Origin: Longimonas halophila
Lineage (GTDB): Bacteria > Bacteroidota > Rhodothermia > Rhodothermales > Salinibacteraceae
Length of the DNA stretch: 64,000 nt
Assembly: GCF_002554705.1 (NCBI RefSeq)
Contig: NZ_PDEP01000003.1
Coordinates: forward strand, 124,001 to 188,000
Direction: 5' to 3'
Shown: positions 8,033 to 16,220 of the stretch, piece by piece
Position numbering within the stretch: position 1 is the stretch's first letter
Layout: every line of letters starts with the position of its first letter
Program-made: the position numbers and the translations under genes
The notes under the pieces: generated by a model
Told to the model about the DNA's origin: nothing
What the model saw: only the letters and a program-made list of their open reading frames with translations
The model's database searches: none

Positions 8033-8064
8033 GGGGCTTCTACACCTGCATGGGCAGAAGCCCC
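8033..8064 (-). promoter_or_regulatory. intercistronic hairpin between susC and susD genes
   Basis: Perfect 9-bp inverted repeat GGGGCTTCT/AGAAGCCCC with a 14-nt loop in the roughly 100-bp SusC-SusD gap. It lacks a T-run, so it more likely affects mRNA stability or the SusC:SusD ratio than it ends the transcript. Confidence 0.5.
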
Positions 8065-8084
8065 CTGCTACGCTGCGCCGTGCG

Positions 8085-11000
8085 TTACAGCTGCATGTTC
8101 AGCGAGATGCCGTAGGTACGCTGTGGCGGAATCTGGCCGGCCTCAACCCCTTGCAGGTTGGTCGCGCTGAGCGCGGTTGCAGGGTCAAAGTGCGGCGTCT
8201 TCTTGTAGAGCGTAGCCAGGTTGGTTCCTTGCACCGCAACGGACAGCGTCCGGATTGGGGTGCGGTTAAACCACATCTCAGGGAGCGTGTAGCGCACGCT
8301 TACCGACTGCAGCTTAATGTGGGTGGCATCGAAGGTATTCGCTTCGTTGTTGCCGAAGAATCCGCTGATGGAGAACGCGTTCGGATCTACCCGACCGGTC
8401 CATTCGACAAGCTCACCAGCGTCGTTTTCGTAGACGCCATCGGGCACGAAGCCAACTTCGCGAACATCGCCCTCAACCGTTTCCTCAACGAGGCCACTGT
8501 ACATACCGAACATGTTCGTGACGGAGTAGATGTTACCGCCTTTCTGGCCGTTCAGCGATGCGCTCACGTCGATCGACTTGTACGAGAACGACGTTTGCAG
8601 ACCCGCTGTCCAGTCCGGCGTATAGCTACCCAGCGATTTCGGGGCACTTGTTTCCGGGATGCCGCTCGAGTTGAGGATGATATTACCTTCATCATCGTAC
8701 TGATATCCCACTCCGAAGAGCGTGCCGTACGGCTCCCCAACACGGGCTACCACATCGGGTCCGAAGGGCGTGCCACCAATCGTGTAGCTTTCGAGGCCAA
8801 GGCTCTCATCAAGCTCAATCACCTCGTTGCTGTTGGTGGCCCAGTTCACGGTTACATCCCAGCGCATGTCATCGTTTACGATGGGCGATCCACTAAGCGC
8901 CAGCTCAACACCCTGGTTTTCGATTTCACCAGCGTTCACAAGCAGCGACTGGTAGCCACTGGCTCGTGAGACCTCTACACCCAGAATCTGGTCACGCGAG
9001 ACATCGCGATACACAGCCAAGTCGAGCGCGAGGCGATCTTCGAACAGCCCCAGTTCCAGTCCGGCCTCAACCGAAGTCGTAATCTCGGGCTTCAGGTCGG
9101 GGTTGTTTAGCTGACCCGGAACAGACTGTACCGGATTGCCCCGGAACGGAACGTCAAGGTCATACGCCGGGCGCAGCTGGTAGGGATCCGTATCGTTACC
9201 GACCTGGGCCCATCCAAGACGCACTTTACCATTCGAGAGGAAGTTAACATTATCGAATGTGCTGAGGTCACTGAAGATAAAGCTTCCCTTCACTGACGGG
9301 TAGAGGTACGAGTTTTCGCCTTCAGGAAGCGTGGAGCTCCAGTCGTTCCGGAGCGAGCCATCAACGTACACCAGGTCGTTGTATCCGAATGTGACATTTC
9401 CGTAGGCGCCGATCAGCTTCCGCTCTTCAAAGAAATCGGTGATCGCTGGGCGACTAATGGAGTTTTCCAGCGTGTATACCCCTGGCAGGCTGAGTCCGCC
9501 CTGCGTGTTACCGATGCTCAGGTCATAACTGTTGTATCGGTAGTCTGACCCGGCATAGGCATCAAGGCTGAACTGATCCGTCAGTTGCGTGCTGTAGTCC
9601 GCCTGTACACGCGCGTTTATCTCGCGCACCTGGCGAATTTCTTCGCGGTACTGATCCTGAATGGTGGATCCCACGGCAACACGCTCTTGGCGACGGTCGG
9701 TGTAGAGGTCTGTCCGTGCGCTGGTAGACAGTTGCAGGTCGTCATTTACATCGTACGACAGTCCCACTCCTCCGAAGATGCGGTCGTTCTCATCTTCCTG
9801 GAAGTTGTTGAACTGCGTCCAGTACGGATTGTCGAAGTAGATCAGGTCACCCGCTCGGGCACCTTCTTCGCCTCCGGTCCAGTTCCATCCGCGCTGCGAG
9901 CCATCGGGGCGCTCGTAGTCGCGCATGTAGCTGTTCTCGCCCAGGTCGAGTTGACGCTGGCCAAAGTGGTTGAACTGCTGGAAGACGTTGCGTCCGTCGT
10001 ATCCGGTACCCGGACGCCCTTGTCCTTGCGTGTTCGTGTAGGTCGCCTGCAAGTTTGTGGACAACTTCTCAGACAGATCGAGCGAGCCATTGAAGCTCAC
10101 CGAGCTGCGGTCGAGCGAGCTGTTCGGGTAGACGCCTTCTTCCATCACGTTCTTGACCGACGCGCGATAATTGAAGTTTTCGCCGCCCTGCGAGAACGCC
10201 ACCGACGTGTTAAACACGGTACCCGTGTTGAAGTAGTCCTCTACGTTATTCGGATTGGCTTCCCACGGCGTGGTTTCGCCGAGCAGGCCATTCACGTCAT
10301 CGTAGCTGTACCACTGGCGCACCGGGCGCCCATCAAGGCGCGGGCCCCACGACTGGTCCGTACCAAAGTCGACAATGTACTGGCCCTGGTCGTTCATGCT
10401 GAACGGGCGCCATGAGCCCCCGCCGTACGTGTTCTGGTAATCGGGCAAGCCGTACACCTGCTTGGTACTGGCGCTGGTGCGGATGTCGACCCCAATGACG
10501 CCATCGGCAATGCTTTCACCACTCTTTGTGGTGATCTCAATGACACCGTTGGCGGCGCGTGACCCGTACAGCGCGGCGGCGTTCGGTCCTTTCAAGATCG
10601 AGACCGACTCCACGTTGTCTGGATTAATCATCTGGGCAGCATTTCCGTAGTCGTATCCACCGCCTCCACCAGCCTGACCGGCTGATGTAAAGCTGGAGTT
10701 GTCAAGCGGCGTACCATCGATTACGATCAACGGCTGGTTATTACCTGATACCGAGCGTGCGCCACGCAGCACAATGCGTGCTGAGCCTCCCATCGAGTTT
10801 GATGTAGAGATATCAGCGCCTGCAATGCGTCCCTGCAGGTTGCTTACGAAATTGGTTTCGGCGGTGCCTGCGAGCTCTTCGCCGCTGACTTCTTGCACGG
10901 CGTATCCCAAAGAACGCTCGTCACGCTCAATGCCAAGGGCCGTCACCACTACGTCGCCGAGTTCGACAGCGCCGGGGCTGATCATGATCTCAACTTCGGT

Positions 11001-11288
11001 CGTTTCGCCAGCTTCCACCGTGACAGGTGTAGACGTGGTTTCGTAGCCCAGATACGACACCGTGAGCGTGTAATCGCCCGGTGCAATACCGCTAAGCTCA
11101 AACGCGCCCTGTGCATCGGTCGCCGTTCCCTGCTGTAGCTCGTCAATGACTACGTTGGCGCCGGGTACCGTCTCCTCCGTTTCGGAGTCGAGCACTGTTC
11201 CGGTTATGTTGCCATCTTGTGCCCAGGCTGCGTTTCCGGCGCCCAATAAGGCGAAGATAAAGACAGTGAAAAAAGCGGTTCGTAACAT
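8085..11288 (-). CDS. SusC/RagA family TonB-dependent outer-membrane transporter
   Basis: 1067 residues, usual for SusC. A Sec signal peptide ends at GNAAWAQ (about residue 24). Residues about 26-110 are the CarboxypepD_reg-like domain (ITGTVLDSETEETVPGANV, YTLTVSYLGYETT). A TonB-box-like ELGDVVVTALG follows, then the plug domain with VLRGARSVSGNNQPLIVIDG and the YGSRAANGVIEITTK motif, and a beta-barrel ending in RTYGISLNMQL. It imports a large substrate using energy from TonB; the TonB gene at 43577-44329 could serve it. It is the first gene of the SusC-SusD-FAS1 operon. Confidence 0.95.
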   Translation of the reverse strand: MLRTAFFTVFIFALLGAGNAAWAQDGNITGTVLDSETEETVPGANVVIDELQQGTATDAQGAFELSGIAPGDYTLTVSYLGYETTSTPVTVEAGETTEVEIMISPGAVELGDVVVTALGIERDERSLGYAVQEVSGEELAGTAETNFVSNLQGRIAGADISTSNSMGGSARIVLRGARSVSGNNQPLIVIDGTPLDNSSFTSAGQAGGGGGYDYGNAAQMINPDNVESVSILKGPNAAALYGSRAANGVIEITTKSGESIADGVIGVDIRTSASTKQVYGLPDYQNTYGGGSWRPFSMNDQGQYIVDFGTDQSWGPRLDGRPVRQWYSYDDVNGLLGETTPWEANPNNVEDYFNTGTVFNTSVAFSQGGENFNYRASVKNVMEEGVYPNSSLDRSSVSFNGSLDLSEKLSTNLQATYTNTQGQGRPGTGYDGRNVFQQFNHFGQRQLDLGENSYMRDYERPDGSQRGWNWTGGEEGARAGDLIYFDNPYWTQFNNFQEDENDRIFGGVGLSYDVNDDLQLSTSARTDLYTDRRQERVAVGSTIQDQYREEIRQVREINARVQADYSTQLTDQFSLDAYAGSDYRYNSYDLSIGNTQGGLSLPGVYTLENSISRPAITDFFEERKLIGAYGNVTFGYNDLVYVDGSLRNDWSSTLPEGENSYLYPSVKGSFIFSDLSTFDNVNFLSNGKVRLGWAQVGNDTDPYQLRPAYDLDVPFRGNPVQSVPGQLNNPDLKPEITTSVEAGLELGLFEDRLALDLAVYRDVSRDQILGVEVSRASGYQSLLVNAGEIENQGVELALSGSPIVNDDMRWDVTVNWATNSNEVIELDESLGLESYTIGGTPFGPDVVARVGEPYGTLFGVGYQYDDEGNIILNSSGIPETSAPKSLGSYTPDWTAGLQTSFSYKSIDVSASLNGQKGGNIYSVTNMFGMYSGLVEETVEGDVREVGFVPDGVYENDAGELVEWTGRVDPNAFSISGFFGNNEANTFDATHIKLQSVSVRYTLPEMWFNRTPIRTLSVAVQGTNLATLYKKTPHFDPATALSATNLQGVEAGQIPPQRTYGISLNMQL

Positions 11289-12140
11289 GATAGCATAGGT
11301 ACCAGTGAGTAAAGATGATCAGGAAGCACTGCAGAAGTGGATGCGGAAGGCTCCCGTCTGGCACGCTTACGACATTGCTAATGAAACAGCGCCGTAATAC
11401 AGAGTGCCTGAACAGTTGCAGGCGCGGTAGTCGCGAACACATCGTTCGGACTGTGCTCATTCATAACCACGGTACGCTTTAAACCAAGATGCGCTTTTCT
11501 GCATCAGCATACAGCACATCTACGCGAAGCACTTCGTGCGGCATGTTCCTTTCAATCTGCAAGATACGACTATGAACGTAGACGGCATGTGAACACATAA
11601 GCAACGCGTAACACAGCATTAACGCTTATTTCATGTAGCGGCGTGCTGACTTTGTGACACATATTGTCTTGAGCAGCGCTCAACCCAGATGTGGAAAAAA
11701 TATAGGAAAGGTAACGGTCAGACGCTACGTGATAAAGCTACGAGACATCGTACCCTTGTTTCGTTCGAGTCCCTTCTCTCTTTATTCCGCTTCGCTCCAT
11801 CCGTCGTCCTGCGGACTTGGATAGGTTTCTCTCCTTTTTTCGAGGGGGAGATGTCCAGAGGATCACACCTTCGGCGAAGCTCGACAGACCAGGGAGGTTG
11901 GGCGTCCTACAATGGTGTAGACCACATGACAATCACTTACCATTGAACCGCTACCAGAAAAGCAAGGGGGATCCCAACAAAAAGCGCTTTCCTGGCATGG
12001 GACCCAGGAAAGCGCTTTGTAGTGTCCTCGAACTTGCTCCTTGCTCATCTTGAACTTGATTGCAAAACCAACTCAGTCACGAGTCAGCGAGCAAGTGGAG
12101 GGTTTTTCACGTTCGGATAGGAGTGGAGCATGCACACCCG
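11289..12140. other. long intergenic region: SusC 5' region, possible repeat remnant, rhodopsin terminator
   Basis: About 850 bp without a convincing gene; the short ORFs on both strands overlap each other and lack family features. It should contain the SusC promoter and leader (11289-11700). A small palindrome TTGAGC-AGC-GCTCAA lies at 11669-11683. Positions 11780-11925 (for example CTTCGGCGAAGCTCGACAGA and the GAGGGGGAGATGTCC segment) resemble dispersed intergenic elements rather than coding DNA. The rhodopsin terminator closes the region. Confidence 0.5.
11976..12018 (-). terminator. strong hairpin terminator of the sodium-pump rhodopsin gene
   Basis: A perfect 15-bp stem, AAAGCGCTTTCCTGG (11981-11995) and CCAGGAAAGCGCTTT (12004-12018), with an 8-nt loop. 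On the minus strand the stem runs straight into further T residues (GCGCTTTTTGTTGGG), so it terminates rhodopsin transcripts about 120 bp after the stop. Confidence 0.8.
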
Positions 12141-13019
12141 TTATGCTGTTGCTCCTTCCTCCATCTGTTCCCAGTCATATCCTTCCGCCTTGCTGATTTC
12201 CTGAGCAACGAGCGTCAGATAGATACCGTAGATGACCTTCGACCCAACGTCGGCAACGGTGTAGGTCATATGGCGGCCAACGACAGCAACCTCACTGAGA
12301 GCAGGCTCGGTGAATCCACCAAAGAGGTACGGCATCAGGTAGGCACCAGGGTAGAGCATCCACGTGATGAGAAACAGCGTCCAGATGGTACCCAGGTACT
12401 GCTGAGCCTTCGCCGGAATACCTTCTTTTCCTTGGTCAATCACCTGCTTCATCAGGTACAGAATGTGGAAAAAGAAGACCGTCGAAATCGTACCCCAAAC
12501 AAAGAACAGTGTCGGGTCCGTAACTTCGTAGTATTGCCCGACGTATCCGGTGAGGATCATGCCTGTGCCCGAGAACCAGAATTGGTTTCGCACCGACGTG
12601 AAGCTGCTCGTCGTGAGCGTTACCACAAACAGGATTTGGAACAGCAGCATTGGTACGTCAATGAGCCAGTTCAAGTACCGGTAGCCATTGTTGAACAGGT
12701 CTCCCGGGTTGGTTGAGCTCAGCATGTACATGCCCGCCTCCGTGTCGTACTGGAAGGCACTGATCCAATTTTGCTGTTGTACATACAGAAGCAGGAAGGC
12801 CGACACCATAACGACGACCGACAGCACGCTCGATATCCGAAACTTGCGCTTTACCGTTTTGATGGTGAGCACAAAGTACAGCAGCGCTGCCAGCATCACA
12901 GCGTAGCCCAGCGTCAGCACGTGGGCCGACAACTGGTAGGCCATCTCCGAATAGCCTGACTCTAATCCCACGTAATTCTCGAAGGTTGCATTCCCAAGTT
13001 GTGCTATGAGTTCTTCCAT
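12141..13019 (-). CDS. light-driven sodium-pumping rhodopsin (NDQ type, KR2-like)
   Basis: 292 residues with seven transmembrane helices. Helix C reads RYLNWLIDVPMLLFQ, giving N117, D121 and Q128, the NDQ triad that defines sodium-pumping rhodopsins such as Krokinobacter KR2 (N112, D116, Q123); R114 matches the conserved arginine. Helix G has DVGSKVIYG with D257 and the retinal Schiff-base lysine K261. The segments VRNQFWFSGTGMILTGYVGQ and WMLYPGAYLMPYL are also close to KR2 as I remember it. It should export Na+ in light (H+ when Na+ is absent), generating sodium-motive force in the inner membrane, which suits a halophile. It is monocistronic with its own terminator; no carotenoid cleavage (blh) or carotenoid gene lies in the window, so retinal supply is encoded elsewhere. 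Confidence 0.95.
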   Translation of the reverse strand: MEELIAQLGNATFENYVGLESGYSEMAYQLSAHVLTLGYAVMLAALLYFVLTIKTVKRKFRISSVLSVVVMVSAFLLLYVQQQNWISAFQYDTEAGMYMLSSTNPGDLFNNGYRYLNWLIDVPMLLFQILFVVTLTTSSFTSVRNQFWFSGTGMILTGYVGQYYEVTDPTLFFVWGTISTVFFFHILYLMKQVIDQGKEGIPAKAQQYLGTIWTLFLITWMLYPGAYLMPYLFGGFTEPALSEVAVVGRHMTYTVADVGSKVIYGIYLTLVAQEISKAEGYDWEQMEEGATA

Positions 13020-13508
13020 TATATTAGGCCTCTCGTTTGTTCGATGGGTGATGACGGGTGCAGCACCGGATTGCTACACCCTCATGATAGGTTTCCGCCC
13101 CCAGACTGATCAACTCCAGAAAGTAACTTTGTCGTTTTACTATACGTAATATGTATCGAGGTAGATACGTGACATCTCATTGTTAAAGGGATAGTCGAAT
13201 CTATCACATCTCTGTTAACAGGTCTGTTACGATGTGCAAGGTAGATGCACCTGTTTTGTGCGCAGAACTCCGTGCTGTAACCTCCCTCTACGTACTGCGT
13301 CTTACAGAAAGGATCGTCGTTTTCTTTGGTAGTGGGTAGGCCTTACCTCCTGATGCAACCTGTTCCTGGGGCAACAGTCCTCCGTTCACTCACGCCAGCC
13401 CGCGCCAGAGACATGCGCACCGGGCGGCGCTCTCCGGCTCCGGCTCCTTGCATCTTTCCTCCATCACGTAGTATTGAACCGCTACTTTCTCTTTTTGCTG
13501 TAGATGCC
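13020..13508. other. divergent intergenic region between rhodopsin and envelope-protein genes
   Basis: About 490 bp that must hold the promoters of the rhodopsin (minus) and the CarboxypepD_reg-like gene (plus). It is AT-rich around 13120-13220, unlike the flanking genes. The plus-strand frame is open from 13326, but that peptide (Pro/Arg-rich) does not look real. I could not identify a confident promoter box. Confidence 0.45.
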
Positions 13509-14672
13509 ATGCTCTTTCATCGCGCTCTTGTCTCGGGCTTACTCTTCGTTGGGCTCTTTGCCCTGTTTATTCTACCCACCTCCAGCGGCCAACTGCGCGG
13601 TACGGCTACGCTCGTCGGTATTGTAACAGATGCAGAGACCGGCGAGCCACTTGCGGGGGCCAACGTTATTATCGCCGGCTCGACGCGTGGGGCCGCCGCC
13701 GATGCAAACGGACGCTACGAAATCCGAAACGTACCGATCGGCGCGCAGCGGCTGTACGTCTCGGTCGTGGGCTACGAGGCGGGCACGCGCAACCTGAACC
13801 TGCGCGAACCCGGTATCGTCGTCACCGATTTTGCACTCACGCCGGCTCCTATCGAGATTGGCGAGGTCGTTGTGGAGGCCGAGCGCGATGAACAGTGGAT
13901 GCGTCGCTTTGAACGCTTCAAAGAGGCCTTTATCGGCGAAACGCCCAACGCAGAACAGGTTGAGATCCTGAATCCAGAAGTGCTTAGCTTTTCGGGCCGC
14001 CTGTCGAACCTCACGGCCTACGCCGCTGAAACGCTTGAAATCGAAAACCAGGCGCTGGGCTATCGCCTCACCTACTTCCTGAAGGAGTTTCAGACCACCC
14101 GGTCGCGCACGCGGTGGGACGGCGAGCCCCTCTTTGAGGCGTTAGACGGCTCTATACAGGAGCAGGCTGCATGGGACCGCCAGCGCCGCCAAGCCTATCT
14201 GGGGTCGTTTCATCATCTTATGCTGGCTCTCCTTGCCGATCAACTTGAGGAACAGCAGTTCCGGCTCTACATGCGCCCCATGACGTCTACCCCTGCTGTC
14301 TCGGATGGCCCCTTTGCTCCTGCTCCGCAACTCAGCGGGCAGCGCTTTCCCCTCAACGACGTGTCGGAAATTCTGGAGCCCGGCGCCACCGACAATGAGC
14401 GCGTGCTCGACTTTGAGGGTGCTGTGGAGATCGTGTACACCGGCGCCACCGAGTCGGAAGCCTATCGTGCCTGGCTACAGTCACGCGGGCAGCAAGGCGG
14501 TGTACGTCTTGGCGAGCGGTTTCAAACGTCGCAGATATGGCTGGAGCGCGGTCCGGCCACAATTGACTACAAGGGCGACATTGTAGATCCGTACGGCGTG
14601 ACGCGCTCAGGCTACTTTGCGTTTAAGCGCATCGCCGATCAGCTTCCCAAAGAATACCGGCCGTGGCGGTGA
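13509..14672 (+). CDS. secreted protein with N-terminal carboxypeptidase regulatory-like domain
   Basis: 387 residues from the ATG at 13509 (MLFHRALVSGLLFVGLFALF), chosen because it begins an obvious signal peptide; the upstream open frame is not protein-like. Residues about 34-115 form a CarboxypepD_reg-like domain (TLVGIVTDAETGEPLAGANV, YEIRNVPIGAQRLYVSVVGYE). The remaining 270 residues match nothing I recognise and lack a TonB plug or barrel; they include PEVLSFSGRLSNLTAYAAETLEIEN-type beta-rich sequence and a final FKRIADQLPKEYRPW. Such proteins occur in Bacteroidota envelopes with unknown roles. Convergent with the GatZ-like gene 22 bp away. Confidence 0.7.
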   Translation: MLFHRALVSGLLFVGLFALFILPTSSGQLRGTATLVGIVTDAETGEPLAGANVIIAGSTRGAAADANGRYEIRNVPIGAQRLYVSVVGYEAGTRNLNLREPGIVVTDFALTPAPIEIGEVVVEAERDEQWMRRFERFKEAFIGETPNAEQVEILNPEVLSFSGRLSNLTAYAAETLEIENQALGYRLTYFLKEFQTTRSRTRWDGEPLFEALDGSIQEQAAWDRQRRQAYLGSFHHLMLALLADQLEEQQFRLYMRPMTSTPAVSDGPFAPAPQLSGQRFPLNDVSEILEPGATDNERVLDFEGAVEIVYTGATESEAYRAWLQSRGQQGGVRLGERFQTSQIWLERGPATIDYKGDIVDPYGVTRSGYFAFKRIADQLPKEYRPWR

Positions 14673-14694
14673 TGTATGCCCACGTAGGCCCTTC

Positions 14695-15897
14695 CTATGC
14701 TATCGCGGCTTCCATATCAGCCCGACCTACCAGATTCAGCAGGTGTAACATCTGCTCGACCGCGCTACGCAGGCGCCATACGACGTACGCGTCGGCATCG
14801 CGGTAGCGCGCTACCTGGTCGTAGAGCTCCGTGCGTGCTGCTTCAACCTCGGGATCGGCCCACACGTACCGGCTTCCTGTTTCCAGCAATCTGTTCTGGG
14901 TCTCGTCGTCCAGCGCATCGAAGGCCCCGTCGTGATCGACCCACTTGCGCCAGCGCCCACTGCGTACAAGCGCGTTGCGCAGGGCGTTGTGCCAGGTCGG
15001 CGTGGCATCAATGGCTTTGGCCAGGGCCTCCAGTTCGCGCAGTGCCTGATATTCGACTGCCGAAAGCCCCGGTCCAATGTTTGCGCCGCCCATCCCACAT
15101 CGCGGGTACGCATCCAGCGCATCCACAAAGTCGCTGTAGTGCGCCTTTACAAGAGCCCCATGCGCCCGCACCTGCTCAACCACCTGTTGCGCATGGGCGG
15201 CCTCGAACTGCCCGGTGCCAAATGACGTGCCCACGTCGCTCACAACAAAGGTGGGGGCCATGTCGGAGGGCAACGTTGCATCGAGTTGCGTAAGAAATGC
15301 CTCCAGCCGCTTGCTTGGATCTGTAACGTCGGGCGGCGCCACCTCTTCGATTCCAACCTCGTAGGTGATGTGTGGCATGCCGTTCTCACGGCGGTACGCC
15401 TCGGTCCACCGAAGCAACGCGTCCGTACGGTCGACCATATCGGATACCGGGGGCGGACCGTGGCGGTGCGGGTCTATTGTTGCATCAATGTGTACGTAGC
15501 GGTATCCGGCATCAAGTGCCGCGCGAAGGGTGGCCTGCGTTCCGGCTTTGGCCTCGTGCCACGACGCCCCTGCATTCCGCTCTGCATCTTTGCACCACGG
15601 CCCACCATGATCCACACAGGTTATGACTGGAGGCGCTTCCGAAAGCGATGCACAGATGATCTCCGTGCGATCCATAAGAGCCTGGGGCGTCCAGCCCGTG
15701 TATCCCCCATCGATGTCGACCTGATTGCGGGTGGCAGCAATGAGCAAGGGGGCCTGGGCCTGGCTGGCGGCCTGCAGTGCCGCACGTAGCACAGCGTCGG
15801 ACGTCGGGCACACGGCCAGCAGCGTGTATGCCGCGGTGCCGTCTTGTAGCGGGGCCACCCAATTCGATAGCTGCGCCTGAGTCACGTCATTTCCCAT
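14695..15897 (-). CDS. GatZ/KbaZ-like class II tagatose-bisphosphate aldolase family protein
   Basis: 400 residues from the ATG at 15897 (MGNDVTQAQLSNWVAPL); the frame is open further upstream but that part is Cys/Trp/Ser-rich and unlikely. The TIM-barrel pattern of the GatZ/KbaZ family is visible: LLIAATRNQVDIDGGYTGWT, CVDHGGPWCKDAERN, YRYVHIDATIDPH, ITYEVGIEEV, KAHYSDFVDAL and ANIGPGLSAVEYQALRELEA. In enterobacteria this subunit stabilises the catalytic GatY/KbaY aldolase in galactitol or N-acetylgalactosamine catabolism. No catalytic partner, kinase or isomerase lies nearby, so it may act alone on a sugar phosphate; that is a guess. A small membrane-protein ORF lies 52 bp upstream. Confidence 0.75.
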   Translation of the reverse strand: MGNDVTQAQLSNWVAPLQDGTAAYTLLAVCPTSDAVLRAALQAASQAQAPLLIAATRNQVDIDGGYTGWTPQALMDRTEIICASLSEAPPVITCVDHGGPWCKDAERNAGASWHEAKAGTQATLRAALDAGYRYVHIDATIDPHRHGPPPVSDMVDRTDALLRWTEAYRRENGMPHITYEVGIEEVAPPDVTDPSKRLEAFLTQLDATLPSDMAPTFVVSDVGTSFGTGQFEAAHAQQVVEQVRAHGALVKAHYSDFVDALDAYPRCGMGGANIGPGLSAVEYQALRELEALAKAIDATPTWHNALRNALVRSGRWRKWVDHDGAFDALDDETQNRLLETGSRYVWADPEVEAARTELYDQVARYRDADAYVVWRLRSAVEQMLHLLNLVGRADMEAAIA

Positions 15898-15949
15898 TGC
15901 TGTGCCTCTCTTTTTCCACGAGTGCCACGAACCGCTGTGGATGCGCGGC

Positions 15950-16105
15950 TTAGTATGCGCCGTTCTGGGATCCGGCGTAGATGATGGCGACCAGTAACAC
16001 GGCCGGCACCAAAATGCTGGCAATGGGCATCCACTCCAAGCCGAGTGGAATAGAGGTCGCGTTTTCGGGCTGTGCGGCGAGGGCTGAGAACAGTACAGTA
16101 GCCAT
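15950..16105 (-). CDS. small single-pass membrane protein (hypothetical)
   Basis: 51 residues from the ATG at 16105; a start at 16135 would add ten residues that would read as part of a signal peptide. One clear transmembrane segment, MPIASILVPAVLLVAIIYAG, ends nine residues before the stop, with the short tail SQNGAY. It is preceded by a weakly hydrophobic segment (MATVLFSALAAQ). It lies between the polysaccharide locus and the GatZ-like gene on the same strand. No family recognised; coding status rests on the clean hydrophobic pattern only. Confidence 0.4.
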   Translation of the reverse strand: MATVLFSALAAQPENATSIPLGLEWMPIASILVPAVLLVAIIYAGSQNGAY

Positions 16106-16137
16106 AGCAAAGCAGAGGGAATGGGCCAAATACATAC

Positions 16138-16166
16138 GGGCTGCTGTGTACCCCACAGAGCAGCCC
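16138..16166 (-). terminator. hairpin at the end of the polysaccharide locus
   Basis: 8-bp perfect stem GGGCTGCT/AGCAGCCC with a 13-nt loop, 55 bp after the stop of the last minus-strand gene of the locus. Only a weakly T-rich tail (GTATGTATTT) follows on the minus strand. Confidence 0.45.
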
Positions 16167-16220
16167 GTTGTTGCAGGCACATGCTATACAGCAGCATGCC
16201 TGGCCATATGTATGGTTTGC

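Noticed and set aside
11689..12053. Overlapping ORFs of 61-85 codons on both strands before the rhodopsin gene
   Set aside because: They overlap each other and a terminator hairpin and show no conserved features.
13326..13508. Upstream start for the CarboxypepD_reg-like protein
   Set aside because: The extra 61 residues are Pro/Arg-rich and would bury the clear signal peptide that begins at 13509.
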